Assembly: GCF_000188035.1 (NCBI RefSeq)
Contig: NZ_AEUY02000005.1
Span: 1,752,307 to 1,816,306 of the forward strand
Length of the DNA stretch: 64,000 nt
From: Streptococcus pseudoporcinus LQ 940-04
Lineage (GTDB): Bacteria; Bacillota; Bacilli; Lactobacillales; Streptococcaceae
Direction: 5' to 3'
Of the stretch, positions 30,900 through 39,054 are shown in pieces. The notes under the pieces were generated by a model. That model was given only the letters and a program-made list of their open reading frames with translations, ran no database searches and was not told the origin of the DNA. Each line of letters starts with the position of its first letter. The stretch's first letter is position 1. The position numbers were made by a program, and so were the translations under genes.

Positions 30900-32393
30900 A
30901 TGCTACAGTTAGACAAAGTAAATCTGACTCATACCAAAGACCTTTCCCCTCTCCTTAGAGACTTATCACTGACTGTCAATAATGGTGACAAAGTAGCCAT
31001 CATTGGCGAAGAGGGGACAGGAAAATCTACCCTTCTCCAAGCCATCTTTCACACTGAAAAATTACCTGATTATGTTAATATGAGCGGGCTCATCAAGCAT
31101 GATTTCACAAAAGTGATCTACCTGCCACAAGCATTAAATCAAGCCACCTTAACTAAATCCTTAAATGCATTTTTGTATGATGAAAAGGATCTCTCTTTTC
31201 TAGACTTTAATCTTTTCTTCCAATTGGCCCACTTTTGCCAACTGGATTTGGATTTTATAGATAAAGAAGGCCTTCAACTGAAAGATCTATCGGGTGGGGA
31301 GCGCCTTAAGCTACAAGTTATCAAAGCTTTAGCCCTCAACCCTGATTTACTCTTATTGGATGAACCTTCTAGTGACTTGGATTTAGAGTCCATCGTCTGG
31401 CTAGAAAAAATAATTCAGGATAGTCCTCAAACCATTCTCTTTATTTCCCATGATGAGAGTTTTTTGACTGCCTGTGCTACTGCTATTTTACATCTTGAAT
31501 TAACCCAAAAACGTCGGAAATCAAAATGGACTTTCTTCAAAGGTTCTTACCCAGATTATAAGTCCCATAGACAAAATCAGTATCAAAAACAGTTACAAAT
31601 TGCCACTAAAGCGCGTAGCGATTTCCAAAAGAAAAAAGCTAAGCAAGAAAGAATTCAAGACAGTCTCCATCATCGGCTAAATCATACAAAGGATTCAACA
31701 GCGGGTCGGCTACTAGCCAAAAAGATGAAGGCCATTAAGTCTCAAGAACGAAAGTTAGACATTACTAAAAACCAACTGGAAGAGTTTCCTGATGAGTTAG
31801 AAAAGATTGCCATTTTCTTTTCTGATAGTGTTCCCCTACCGAAAAACAAGATTATCCTCCATTGGTAAGATTGCATCTTAGCGACTGGGCAAAAAGTTAA
31901 CCTCCTACTTCGAGGTCAAGACAAACTCGTTATCACGGGCAAAAATGGCGTGGGGAAAAGTCGTCTGTTGACAAAAATCATTACCGAGTTAGAAGGCAAC
32001 TCCTCTTTTCGAGTTGGCTATATGCCACAACATTATGACGAGCATTTAGCAGAAAAGGAAAAAGTCCTTGACTTCCTTTCGCCGCAAGATCCAGAAAAAG
32101 CTAGATCTCTGCTGGCTAGCTTACAACTAACACGACAGGAAATAGAACATGATATCCGTCACCTTTCGGGTGGGCAAAAAGCTAAACTGTTTTTAGCCAA
32201 AATGGTTTTAGATAGGTGCAACATTTTAGTTTTAGATGAGCCGACCAGACACTTTTCTCCTACAAGTCAACCCTTAGTACGAGAATTCTTAGCTGGTTTT
32301 CCAGGAGCAATCATTAGTGTTTCACATGATCGTCAGTTCATAGCTGAACCCTACTTGAAAAAGTATCAGTTAGATGAGAAATTCCTCCTTTAA
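30900..32393 (+). pseudogene. ABC-F ribosome-protection-type ATPase broken by an in-frame stop
   Basis: The frame is continuous from 30900 to 32393 (497 codons) except for one TAA at 31866-31868, after KIILHW and before DCILATGQ. Both halves are recognisable: N-terminal ABC with Walker A GEEGTGKST, signature LSGGERLKLQ and Walker B LLLLDEPSSDLD; a charged linker; and C-terminal ABC with GKNGVGKSR, LSGGQKAKL and LVLDEPTRHFSPTS. About 497 codons with no membrane domain is the size of Lsa/Vga-type ABC-F proteins, which dislodge antibiotics from the ribosome. AGGAGG precedes the start. Either a recent inactivating mutation or a sequencing error. Confidence 0.88.
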
Positions 32394-32422
32394 AGACCAT
32401 TGACAGGAACTATAAGCTATGA

Positions 32423-33154
32423 TTGAATAATACTATGGCATTATTCAAATACTTCACCAAGCTGGAATGGTTGATTTGGTTATTTTCCATGACAAGCATT
32501 ATATCTTCCTATATTTTCTTTAATCAAGCTAACCTTTTGGCTTTAGCTGCTTCATTGATAGGAGCTACCTCACTGATTTTTTCAGCTAAGGCAAATCCTT
32601 TAGGACAGGGTCTGATTATCATCTTTTCCGTTATCTATGCCTATCTCTCACTGAGAAATCACTACTATGGTGAGGTTCTAACCTATTTTCTTTTGACCCT
32701 TCCTATGGCAATTTTTGCTTTGTTCTCATGGCTAAGTCATCCTTTTGAAGGCAAAAAATCACAAGTACTGATTAGCCGTCTAAAGGTTAAAGATATCTAT
32801 ATTTTAGCTTTTTTCACTTTTCTTGTAACCATTGTCTTTTACTTTATTTTAGATATTTTTCATACTTCCTTTTTATTAGTAGCTACTCTTTCCATCGCAA
32901 CTTCTTTTGTCGCAACTTTTCTATCTTATAAAAGAAGTCCCTTCTATGCTTTATTTTTTGCTTTAAATGATGTGGTCTTAATCTTACTTTGGCTTCTAGA
33001 AGTAGACGCTGATCCTAGTCATTATTCTATCGCTATCTGTTTTATCATTTTTTTGATTAATGATATCTATACTTTTTTTAACTGGGTTAAGCTTCAAAAA
33101 GGCCAAGAACTGACACTAAAAAAGAGGCTGGAACAAAAAGATCTTAATTTTTGA
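32423..33154 (+). CDS. pnuC: Nicotinamide riboside transporter
   Basis: 243 aa with about seven membrane segments, PnuC family, which brings in nicotinamide riboside by facilitated diffusion for NAD synthesis. Family stretches are ANPLGQGLIIIFSVIYAYLS, NHYYGE and NDVVLILLWL. The start is uncertain: the frame opens with TTG at 32423, and the first ATG is at 32435 without a good ribosome site; CAGGAA lies 13 bases before the TTG. The C-terminus is charged (KKGQELTLKKR-like). It follows the broken ABC-F gene by 30 bases, so it may be read from the ABC-F transcript. Confidence 0.85.
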   Translation: MNNTMALFKYFTKLEWLIWLFSMTSIISSYIFFNQANLLALAASLIGATSLIFSAKANPLGQGLIIIFSVIYAYLSLRNHYYGEVLTYFLLTLPMAIFALFSWLSHPFEGKKSQVLISRLKVKDIYILAFFTFLVTIVFYFILDIFHTSFLLVATLSIATSFVATFLSYKRSPFYALFFALNDVVLILLWLLEVDADPSHYSIAICFIIFLINDIYTFFNWVKLQKGQELTLKKRLEQKDLNF

Positions 33155-33164
33155 GACTCCCCGC

Positions 33165-33276
33165 CATCAATTTTTCCAAGTGATAAATAAAATCCAAAAA
33201 GCGAACAAAACTCGTTTTCTGATACTCAGAATACTGTCTTGTTCGCTTTTTATATTTGAGCTTAGACTTTTGTCTT
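33165..33276. repeat. Interspersed palindromic repeat, copy 1
   Basis: Three parts: left flank L (33165-33194, starting CATCAATTTTTCCAAG), core hairpin H (33201-33246, ends GCGAACAA / TTGTTCGC) and right flank R (to about 33276, containing GCTTAGACTTTTGTCTTA). The core arms with flanking A and T runs form a terminator serving pnuC. Copy 2 lies at 37461-37572 with L and R inverted but H in the same orientation. Confidence 0.85.
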
Positions 33277-33571
33277 AGTCTCTTCTTTTTTGTTCAGTTT
33301 TTCTCGTTCTAGTCTGAGACGTCTATTTGGATTTAGCATATTAAAGAGTTCCTCTAACTTTTCTGCATTCCAAACATCCGCAGCTGAAACAAAATTACCA
33401 TCTTTATCTTTAAAAGATATCGGTTTGTCACCCATTAGAACCCCCGTCCCATAAATAACATTATCGCTTGTATCACTGTAACTTTTAAATTATTGTCAAC
33501 AGAAATAGACACATAACCTTTAGTAAAAGTTGTCAGAGCATCTATAGCATAGCTATCTAGTCTGTGCAACT
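33262..33571 (-). pseudogene. Frameshifted small gene downstream of obg
   Basis: The last part (33262-33435) reads MGDKPISFKDKDGNFVSAAD and ends EETKTKV, 57 aa with good coding character. Upstream on the same strand, another frame reads LDSYAIDALTTFTKGYVSIS then VDNNLKVT, which joins it if one base is shifted near 33480-33490 (KVT / SDTSDNVIYGTGV). No start with a ribosome site is visible next to the obg stop. I do not recognise the family. The stop codon lies within the right flank of repeat copy 1, so the C-terminal residues come from the repeat. Confidence 0.55.
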
Positions 33572-34885
33572 TTAATCCACAAATTCAAACTCAAAATGAC
33601 CAATTCGCACGATGTCTCCATCTTTTGCACCTCGCTCACGTAAAGCTTCGTCTACGCCCATTCCGCGTAATTGACGTGCAAATTTCATGATTGATTCATC
33701 CCTTTCCATGTTAGTCATCACAAAGAGACGTTCTAGTTTTTCACCTGAAAGTACCCAGGAAGCATCATCATCACGGCTAATTTCAAAATCCTTTTCTTCG
33801 CCATCAAAACCATAATAAACTTCTTCATCTTGAAAATCACTGTCATCATAAAGTAAGAATTCATCTGTTTTAGCTAAGAGCTCTGCTGTGGCATCCATTA
33901 AGTTATCTAACCCTTGCTTTGCAAGAGTGGAGACTGGAAATATTTTAGGAAGCTCATCAAATTCATCATAATTTGCAGCTAATTTTTCTTTAAATGTCTT
34001 TAAATTTTCCTCAGCTTCTGGCATATCCATTTTATTAGCAACAATAATTTGTGGACGCTCCAACAATCTTAAGTTATAGGTTTCTAGCTCATTATTGATA
34101 GAAAGATAATCTTCATAAGGATCTCGACCTTCTGAGGCTGACATGTCAATAACATGTAAAATAACCCGTGTTCGTTCAATATGACGAAGGAACTGGGTTC
34201 CTAACCCTACACCTTGACTAGCTCCTTCAATAAGACCTGGAAGGTCTGCCATAGCAAAACTATCTCCGGATTTAGTTCGTACCATTCCTAGGTTAGGAAC
34301 GATTGTGGTAAAATGATAGGCACCAATTTTAGGTTTAGCTGCTGACACTACGCTTAATAATGTGGATTTACCTACAGAGGGAAATCCAACTAAACCAACA
34401 TCAGCTAAAATCTTCAACTCTAATTCTAGGTCGCGCTCTTCACCAGGCTCACCATTTTCAGCAATCTCTGGAGCGGGGTTTCGAGGAGTAGCAAAACGGA
34501 TATTCCCACGTCCGCCACGTCCGCCATGGGCCACGATATATTCTTGACCATTTTCCACTAAATCTGTGATAATTTTTCCAGTTTCAGCATCTTTAACTGT
34601 TGTTCCTTGAGGTACTGGCACGATAAGATCCTCAGACCCTCTACCGTGCATGCCTTTGGTCATGCCTTTTTCACCAGCTTTAGCTTTAAATTTCCGATTA
34701 TAACGGAAATCCATCAGTGTTCTTAGGCCTTCGTCAACTTTAAAGATGACCGAGCCACCTTTACCTCCGTCGCCACCCCAAGGACCACCATTAGGAACAT
34801 ACTTTTCCCGTCTAAATGCAACCATCCCATCACCACCGCGACCAGCATGAACGCTAATCTTAGCAGTATCTAAAAACATACTCAT
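33572..34885 (-). CDS. obg: GTPase Obg
   Basis: 437 aa, essential GTPase of late 50S assembly and stringent control. The glycine-rich Obg domain (residues 1-158, [14 protein letters not shown] and [11 protein letters not shown]), the G domain (G1 [12 protein letters not shown]3 [10 protein letters not shown]4 NKMD) and the C-terminal OCT domain ([20 protein letters not shown]) are all present. The start has AGGATATG upstream. It is transcribed away from pepS; the DUF4044 gene lies just upstream on the same strand, separated by a terminator. Confidence 0.98.
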   Translation of the reverse strand: MSMFLDTAKISVHAGRGGDGMVAFRREKYVPNGGPWGGDGGKGGSVIFKVDEGLRTLMDFRYNRKFKAKAGEKGMTKGMHGRGSEDLIVPVPQGTTVKDAETGKIITDLVENGQEYIVAHGGRGGRGNIRFATPRNPAPEIAENGEPGEERDLELELKILADVGLVGFPSVGKSTLLSVVSAAKPKIGAYHFTTIVPNLGMVRTKSGDSFAMADLPGLIEGASQGVGLGTQFLRHIERTRVILHVIDMSASEGRDPYEDYLSINNELETYNLRLLERPQIIVANKMDMPEAEENLKTFKEKLAANYDEFDELPKIFPVSTLAKQGLDNLMDATAELLAKTDEFLLYDDSDFQDEEVYYGFDGEEKDFEISRDDDASWVLSGEKLERLFVMTNMERDESIMKFARQLRGMGVDEALRERGAKDGDIVRIGHFEFEFVD

Positions 34886-34911
34886 ATCCTTCTCTTACTT
34901 TCCCTTATTTT

Positions 34912-34937
34912 AAAAAAACGCCTGTTGGCGTTTTTTT
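34912..34937 (-). terminator. Terminator between the DUF4044 gene and obg
   Basis: 11-bp stem AAAAAAACGCC / GGCGTTTTTTT with loop TGTT. The right arm overlaps the last two bases of the DUF4044 stop codon. Confidence 0.9.
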
Positions 34938-35064
34938 ACATCAATACTGATAGCGCACCTGCAATAAGGCCACCAACAGTTACAAGAACCATTAATATAA
35001 CAACAAACATTGTGATTTTTTCAAAGGTTGTTTTTTTTCTAGGTCCATTTTCTCCAAATGCCAC
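34936..35064 (-). CDS. Small DUF4044-family membrane protein
   Basis: 42 aa from a GTG start with GAGGT six bases upstream. It reads MAFGENGPRKKTTFEKITMF and then one hydrophobic segment (about 17-41). The MAFG-N-RKKT-FEK opening and single C-terminal membrane helix are those of DUF4044, a family of tiny streptococcal proteins of unknown role. Upstream of obg on the same strand, as in other streptococci. Confidence 0.88.
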   Translation of the reverse strand: MAFGENGPRKKTTFEKITMFVVILMVLVTVGGLIAGALSVLM

Positions 35065-35233
35065 TTTGCTACCTCAACTAATAGATTTTTCTTTCTATTA
35101 TCTTAACACGAAACTGAGCAATTAGCAAATAGCAAGTTACTAGCTGATTTCCTTTCAAGAAGGCGCTTCATCTTGAGCTTTTAGGTCTTTTATGCTAGAG
35201 TAGATTTACCATAATTAAAAAAAGGGGTCATCC

Positions 35234-36475
35234 ATGGTTTTACCAAATTTCAAAGAAAATTTAGAAAAATATGCTAATCTTTTAATCACAAAAGGGGTTA
35301 ATATTCAAAAAGGTCATACACTAATCATCGCCATCGCTGTCGAGCATCATTATTTAGCTTCATTATTAACAGAAAAAGCCTACCAAGCTGGTGCAGCTGA
35401 AGTTGTTGTTGATTACATTGACGATAAGATTGCACGACAACGTCTCTTACATGCTGATTATGAGCGCTTGGTTAATGTCCCAGACTACTTAGTCGAAAAA
35501 TCAAACTACTTTTTAGAAAAAAATGCCAGTCGTCTCTTTGTTCGTTCATCTGATCCTAATGCCTTTGCAGGAGTTGATTCTAAAAGACTATCCGAAGCTA
35601 CCAAGGCTACTGCAATTGCCCTTGAAAAACAACGTGCAGCTTCGCAAGCAAATAAATTTTCTTGGAATCTTGTAGCAGCTTCAAGCCCAGAGTGGGCTGC
35701 CATGGTATTCCCAGATCTTGCTACGGAAGAAGAGCAAGTTGATGCTTTGTGGGATGCTATTTTCAAGATGAATCGTATTTATGAAGAAGACCCTATTAAA
35801 GCTTGGGATGATCATCAAGCTAAACTGGAAGCAAAAGCAAAACTTTTGAATGATTACCAATTTGATGCCCTCCATTACACGGCCCCTGGAACTGATTTAA
35901 CTCTAGGCATGCCTGAAAACCACTTATGGGAAGCGGCTGGTAGCAAGAATGCCCAAGGGGAAGAATTCATTGCTAATATGCCAACTGAAGAGGTCTTTAC
36001 GGCTCCTGATTATCGCAGAGCTGATGGCTATGTCTCTTCAACGAAACCGCTTAGTTATGCTGGAGTTGTCATTGAAGGAATGACCTTTACCTTTAAAGAT
36101 GGTCAAATTACAGAAGTAACCGCCCAAAAAGGGGAAGAAACTATTAAACGATTAGTTGAAGAAAACGATGGTGCTCGTTCTTTAGGTGAAGTTGCGCTTG
36201 TCCCTCATAAAACACCAATTTCACTTTCTGGTTTAACTTTCTTTAATACGCTCTTTGATGAAAATGCTTCAAATCACTTGGCTATAGGTGCTGCTTATGC
36301 TTTTAGCTTAAAAGGGGGAACAGAAATGTCTCAGGAAGAATTAAAGGCTGCTGGGCTAAACCGTTCAACTGCACATGTTGATTTCATGATTGGATCAGAT
36401 AAAATGGATATTGATGGCATCACAAAAGATGGTCAAGTAGTCCCTATTTTCCGAGGTGGAGAATGGGCTATCTAA
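35234..36475 (+). CDS. pepS: Aminopeptidase PepS (M29 family)
   Basis: 413 aa cytoplasmic metallo-aminopeptidase of the M29 (thermophilic aminopeptidase) family, which trims N-terminal residues from peptides. Typical stretches: HYTAPGTDLTLGMPENHLWE, NMPTEEVFTAPDYRRADG with a metal-binding Glu, and NHLAIGAAYAF and HVDFMIGS with late histidine/aspartate ligands. The length is that of PepS. AGGGGT lies before the ATG and a terminator follows 10 bases after the stop, so it is monocistronic. Confidence 0.94.
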   Translation: MVLPNFKENLEKYANLLITKGVNIQKGHTLIIAIAVEHHYLASLLTEKAYQAGAAEVVVDYIDDKIARQRLLHADYERLVNVPDYLVEKSNYFLEKNASRLFVRSSDPNAFAGVDSKRLSEATKATAIALEKQRAASQANKFSWNLVAASSPEWAAMVFPDLATEEEQVDALWDAIFKMNRIYEEDPIKAWDDHQAKLEAKAKLLNDYQFDALHYTAPGTDLTLGMPENHLWEAAGSKNAQGEEFIANMPTEEVFTAPDYRRADGYVSSTKPLSYAGVVIEGMTFTFKDGQITEVTAQKGEETIKRLVEENDGARSLGEVALVPHKTPISLSGLTFFNTLFDENASNHLAIGAAYAFSLKGGTEMSQEELKAAGLNRSTAHVDFMIGSDKMDIDGITKDGQVVPIFRGGEWAI

Positions 36476-36484
36476 ACTAAAGAG

Positions 36485-36510
36485 AAAGCTAGCTTGTCAC
36501 TAGCTTTTTT
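36485..36510 (+). terminator. pepS terminator
   Basis: 8-bp stem AAAGCTAG / CTAGCTTT, 7-base loop, T-run. Confidence 0.85.
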
Positions 36511-36535
36511 TATTTATTAGACTTATAATATGCTT

Positions 36536-37453
36536 ATGTATTATGATATTTCAGAAAAATTAAAAGCAACAACCTTTGAAAGCTGTCAGCAAAGCAGAAA
36601 TCCTTTTGTTGCAGTTATCAAACCTACCGAGTGGCAAAGCTTGCAAGATGCCTTACAAATGGGTATTGATATGGACTTTGACTTTACTAGCGCTAAGTCA
36701 ACTAAGGCAGAAGTTAACCTAGATTCGCTTACAGGGACCTTCAAAATCCCTAAACGTGAGGATTTACTCAATGCATCCATTGATTTTTCCTTTGCGCTTG
36801 ATGAGCGAGGGGTTGTCTTCATTGATCAGCATCATGATGTTGAGCATCTGATTAAAAAAATTCAAAAAAGTAAGAAGTGGAAAAATCCCAGTTTAGAGCG
36901 CTTTCTCTATGATTTTTTAGAAACTATTATCAAAGGAGATAGTGAGATACTGGAATCTTACGACAAATACCTTGATAATTTAGAGGAAGCCATTCTTGAT
37001 GGGAAAAACCAATACCATGAATCAGAGCTCAATAGTTTAAGACGTAAACTGACCAAATTGAATCTACACTATAGTCAGCTTCTTGATTTAACTCAAGAAT
37101 TCGCTGAAAATGAAAACAATTTTTTCCAAGAAGAAAACTTACGCTTTTTCCATCTTTTTTCTGCCCGTGTTACACGATTACAATCAACTGTTTTAACCTT
37201 AAGAGAGACCATCATCCAAATTAGAGAAATGGCCAAATCCCAATTAGAAATGCGCCAAAATAAAAATATGGCTGTTCTCACGACTGTTACTACCTGTTGC
37301 ATGCCCTTAACCATCCTAGTTGGTTGGTATGGTATGAATTTTAAATATATGCCGGAATTAGCAAGCCCTTTAGGTTATCCATTAGTTATTATTTTTGCTG
37401 TAACCATATTTATCGCAGCAATTCTCTATTCAAAATTCAAAAAATGGCTATAA
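36536..37453 (+). CDS. CorA-family divalent cation transporter
   Basis: 305 aa. The N-terminal two thirds are cytoplasmic, with a long helix region (residues about 120-235), followed by two C-terminal membrane helices. The signature is YGMNFKYMPE (about 265-274) at the end of the first helix, so the CorA GMN motif is intact. Mg2+ or other divalent metals are the likely substrate. No ribosome site precedes either ATG (36530 or 36536); instead a TATAAT ends six bases before 36536, which would put the transcript start at the second ATG. I chose that one on this basis. Confidence 0.85.
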   Translation: MYYDISEKLKATTFESCQQSRNPFVAVIKPTEWQSLQDALQMGIDMDFDFTSAKSTKAEVNLDSLTGTFKIPKREDLLNASIDFSFALDERGVVFIDQHHDVEHLIKKIQKSKKWKNPSLERFLYDFLETIIKGDSEILESYDKYLDNLEEAILDGKNQYHESELNSLRRKLTKLNLHYSQLLDLTQEFAENENNFFQEENLRFFHLFSARVTRLQSTVLTLRETIIQIREMAKSQLEMRQNKNMAVLTTVTTCCMPLTILVGWYGMNFKYMPELASPLGYPLVIIFAVTIFIAAILYSKFKKWL

Positions 37454-37460
37454 AAGCATC

Positions 37461-37572
37461 TAAGACAATGTCTAAGCGCAAAAATAAAAAGCGAACAAAA
37501 CTCGTTTTCTGATACTCAGAATGCGATCTTGTTCGCTTTTAAGATTTTATTTATCACTTGGAAAAATTGATG
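37461..37572. repeat. Interspersed palindromic repeat, copy 2
   Basis: R' (37461-37490, TAAGACAATGTCTAAGCGC then A-rich), core H' (37491-37536) and L' (37543-37572). L' is an exact 30-base reverse complement of L in copy 1; R' is an imperfect reverse complement of R. H' matches H in the same, not the inverted, orientation with only a few differences near its right side. The core probably terminates the CorA-type gene. Confidence 0.85.
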
Positions 37573-37631
37573 ACAAATTATCTTAAAGGGTAGCCTCTGT
37601 TTATCCCAGGCTCATTTTTTAATGATCAGGT

Positions 37632-38351
37632 TCAAGGTAAATTTAGGAGGGCTTCAATTTCACTCTTCTCTAGCTTTCTAAATGCGCCAAGATCAAGAGT
37701 AGAATCAAGTTGTAAAGGTCCCATTTCAAGGCGCTGAAGGTCTCTCACTTCCTTACCACAAGCTAATACCATACGTTTAACCTGATGAAATTTTCCTTCT
37801 TTAATAACGATTTTAACACGTGACTGAAACTTGTCACGATCACTTGCTAAAATCTCCAAAACTGCTGGCTGGCACTGATGATCTGATAATTGGATGCCTT
37901 TTTCGAAAGCCTCAATATCTTGACTAGTCATTAAACCATCAACTTCTGCCACATAAACTTTATTGACATGTTTCTTAGGGGAAAGGAGACGGTGGGCCAA
38001 GTCACCATTATTTGTCAATAGTAACAACCCATGTGTATCTTTATCTAAACGTCCTACTGGAAAAACTGCTTTTTGCTTTGCTGTCGCATCTAATAAGTCT
38101 AAGACTGTTTGGTGAACCTTATCTTGAGTAGCTGAGACAACACCTTTAGGTTTATTAAGCATATAATAGACAAACTCTTCGTATAAAACTTCTTGCCCCT
38201 CAACCTCCACTCGGTCAAGGTTTGGATTAATCTGCTTTTTAGCTTGAGACTCATTTTTACCATTAACACAGACCTTCTTTGTTTTGAGCAAGTTTTTTAC
38301 CTGACTACGGCTTCCAAAACCAGCTTCGGCTAAAAATTTATCTAATCTCAT
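37632..38351 (-). CDS. rsuA: Pseudouridine synthase of the RsuA family
   Basis: 239 aa. An S4 RNA-binding domain (1-60, MRLDKFLAEAGFGSRSQV) precedes the catalytic domain with GRLDKDTHGLLLLTNNG, whose Asp is catalytic. RsuA makes pseudouridine at 516 in 16S rRNA; RluE/RluB-type relatives act on 23S, so the target is inferred from overall similarity. The start is the ATG at 38351, seven bases after GGAG; the open frame upstream adds 22 residues not found in the family. Confidence 0.88.
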   Translation of the reverse strand: MRLDKFLAEAGFGSRSQVKNLLKTKKVCVNGKNESQAKKQINPNLDRVEVEGQEVLYEEFVYYMLNKPKGVVSATQDKVHQTVLDLLDATAKQKAVFPVGRLDKDTHGLLLLTNNGDLAHRLLSPKKHVNKVYVAEVDGLMTSQDIEAFEKGIQLSDHQCQPAVLEILASDRDKFQSRVKIVIKEGKFHQVKRMVLACGKEVRDLQRLEMGPLQLDSTLDLGAFRKLEKSEIEALLNLP

Positions 38352-38602
38352 TATCATCTCCTGACTTGCATAAGTAAGACCTCCATACACCCAAGTTAAT
38401 AGACTGGCTAACAGCAAATGTCCTATATTATTTTTTCTAATCCTTAGAAAGGGGGTCTAGGTCATCTGCTATTGCTCCTTTATCTTTAACTACCTAAGCG
38501 TTCTAAGCTCCTACTAAGCTTTTTTATTAGTATAGCATATAACTGGTTTTCAGCAGACTTAAAGGGTTTAAAGTATTATAATAAAATAAAAAGGAGGTTA
38601 CA

Positions 38603-38965
38603 ATGGCTATCTATTCCAAAGTGTATGAAACAAGTACTGAACATTCAGCTAAATATATTGGCTCTGGGGAACTTGAGGTCCTTTCGACACCAAGTCTCGT
38701 TGGCTTTTTAGAAAATGCTGCCTGTCTCTTAGCTAAAGAAAAGATTCAGAATGACCTATTGACAACTGTCGGAGCAAAAATGACTATTGATCATTTAAAA
38801 GCAAGTAAAATTGGTAATTCTATCACTGTCATCATAACTGAGGTCACTAATCAAGGACGCAAATATGATTTTCAACTAGAAGCTTTTGTTGGTAAAGAAT
38901 TAATTGCCAAAGCTTCTCATACCAGAGTTTGTGTCAATAAAGAAACATTTCTTGAAAAATTATAA
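38603..38965 (+). CDS. Hotdog-fold thioesterase-like protein
   Basis: 120 aa. The pattern TPSLVGFLENAACLLAKEKI followed by TVGAKMTIDHLKAS and a final ASHTRVCVNKETF matches the FlK-like (fluoroacetyl-CoA thioesterase) hotdog family, common in Firmicutes. The substrate is unknown. A consensus AAAGGAGG ribosome site precedes the ATG, so it should be well translated. It stands alone: rsuA diverges from it and the MFS gene converges on it. Confidence 0.8.
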   Translation: MAIYSKVYETSTEHSAKYIGSGELEVLSTPSLVGFLENAACLLAKEKIQNDLLTTVGAKMTIDHLKASKIGNSITVIITEVTNQGRKYDFQLEAFVGKELIAKASHTRVCVNKETFLEKL

Positions 38966-38966
38966 G

Positions 38967-39040
38967 AGGCTGAGACAAAAGTCTAAGCTCAAAGATAAAA
39001 AGTGATGATAACAAAACTTAACATCTTTTTGTCCCAAACT
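38967..39040. repeat. Degenerate third copy of the repeat's R flank, with a hairpin
   Basis: GAGACAAAAGTCTAAGCTC followed by AAAGATAAAAAG resembles the reverse complement of R in copy 1, but the GCGAAC core is replaced by GTGATG / CATC-TTTTT, which still folds as a weak terminator between the converging thioesterase and MFS genes. Confidence 0.6.
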
Positions 39041-39054
39041 TTTTTAGCTTATCC

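Noticed and set aside
31950..32393. Stand-alone 147-aa ATPase gene after the ABC-F stop
   Set aside because: Same frame as the upstream half, starts at an internal GTG inside the Walker A region, and no ribosome site; it is the second half of the broken ABC-F gene.
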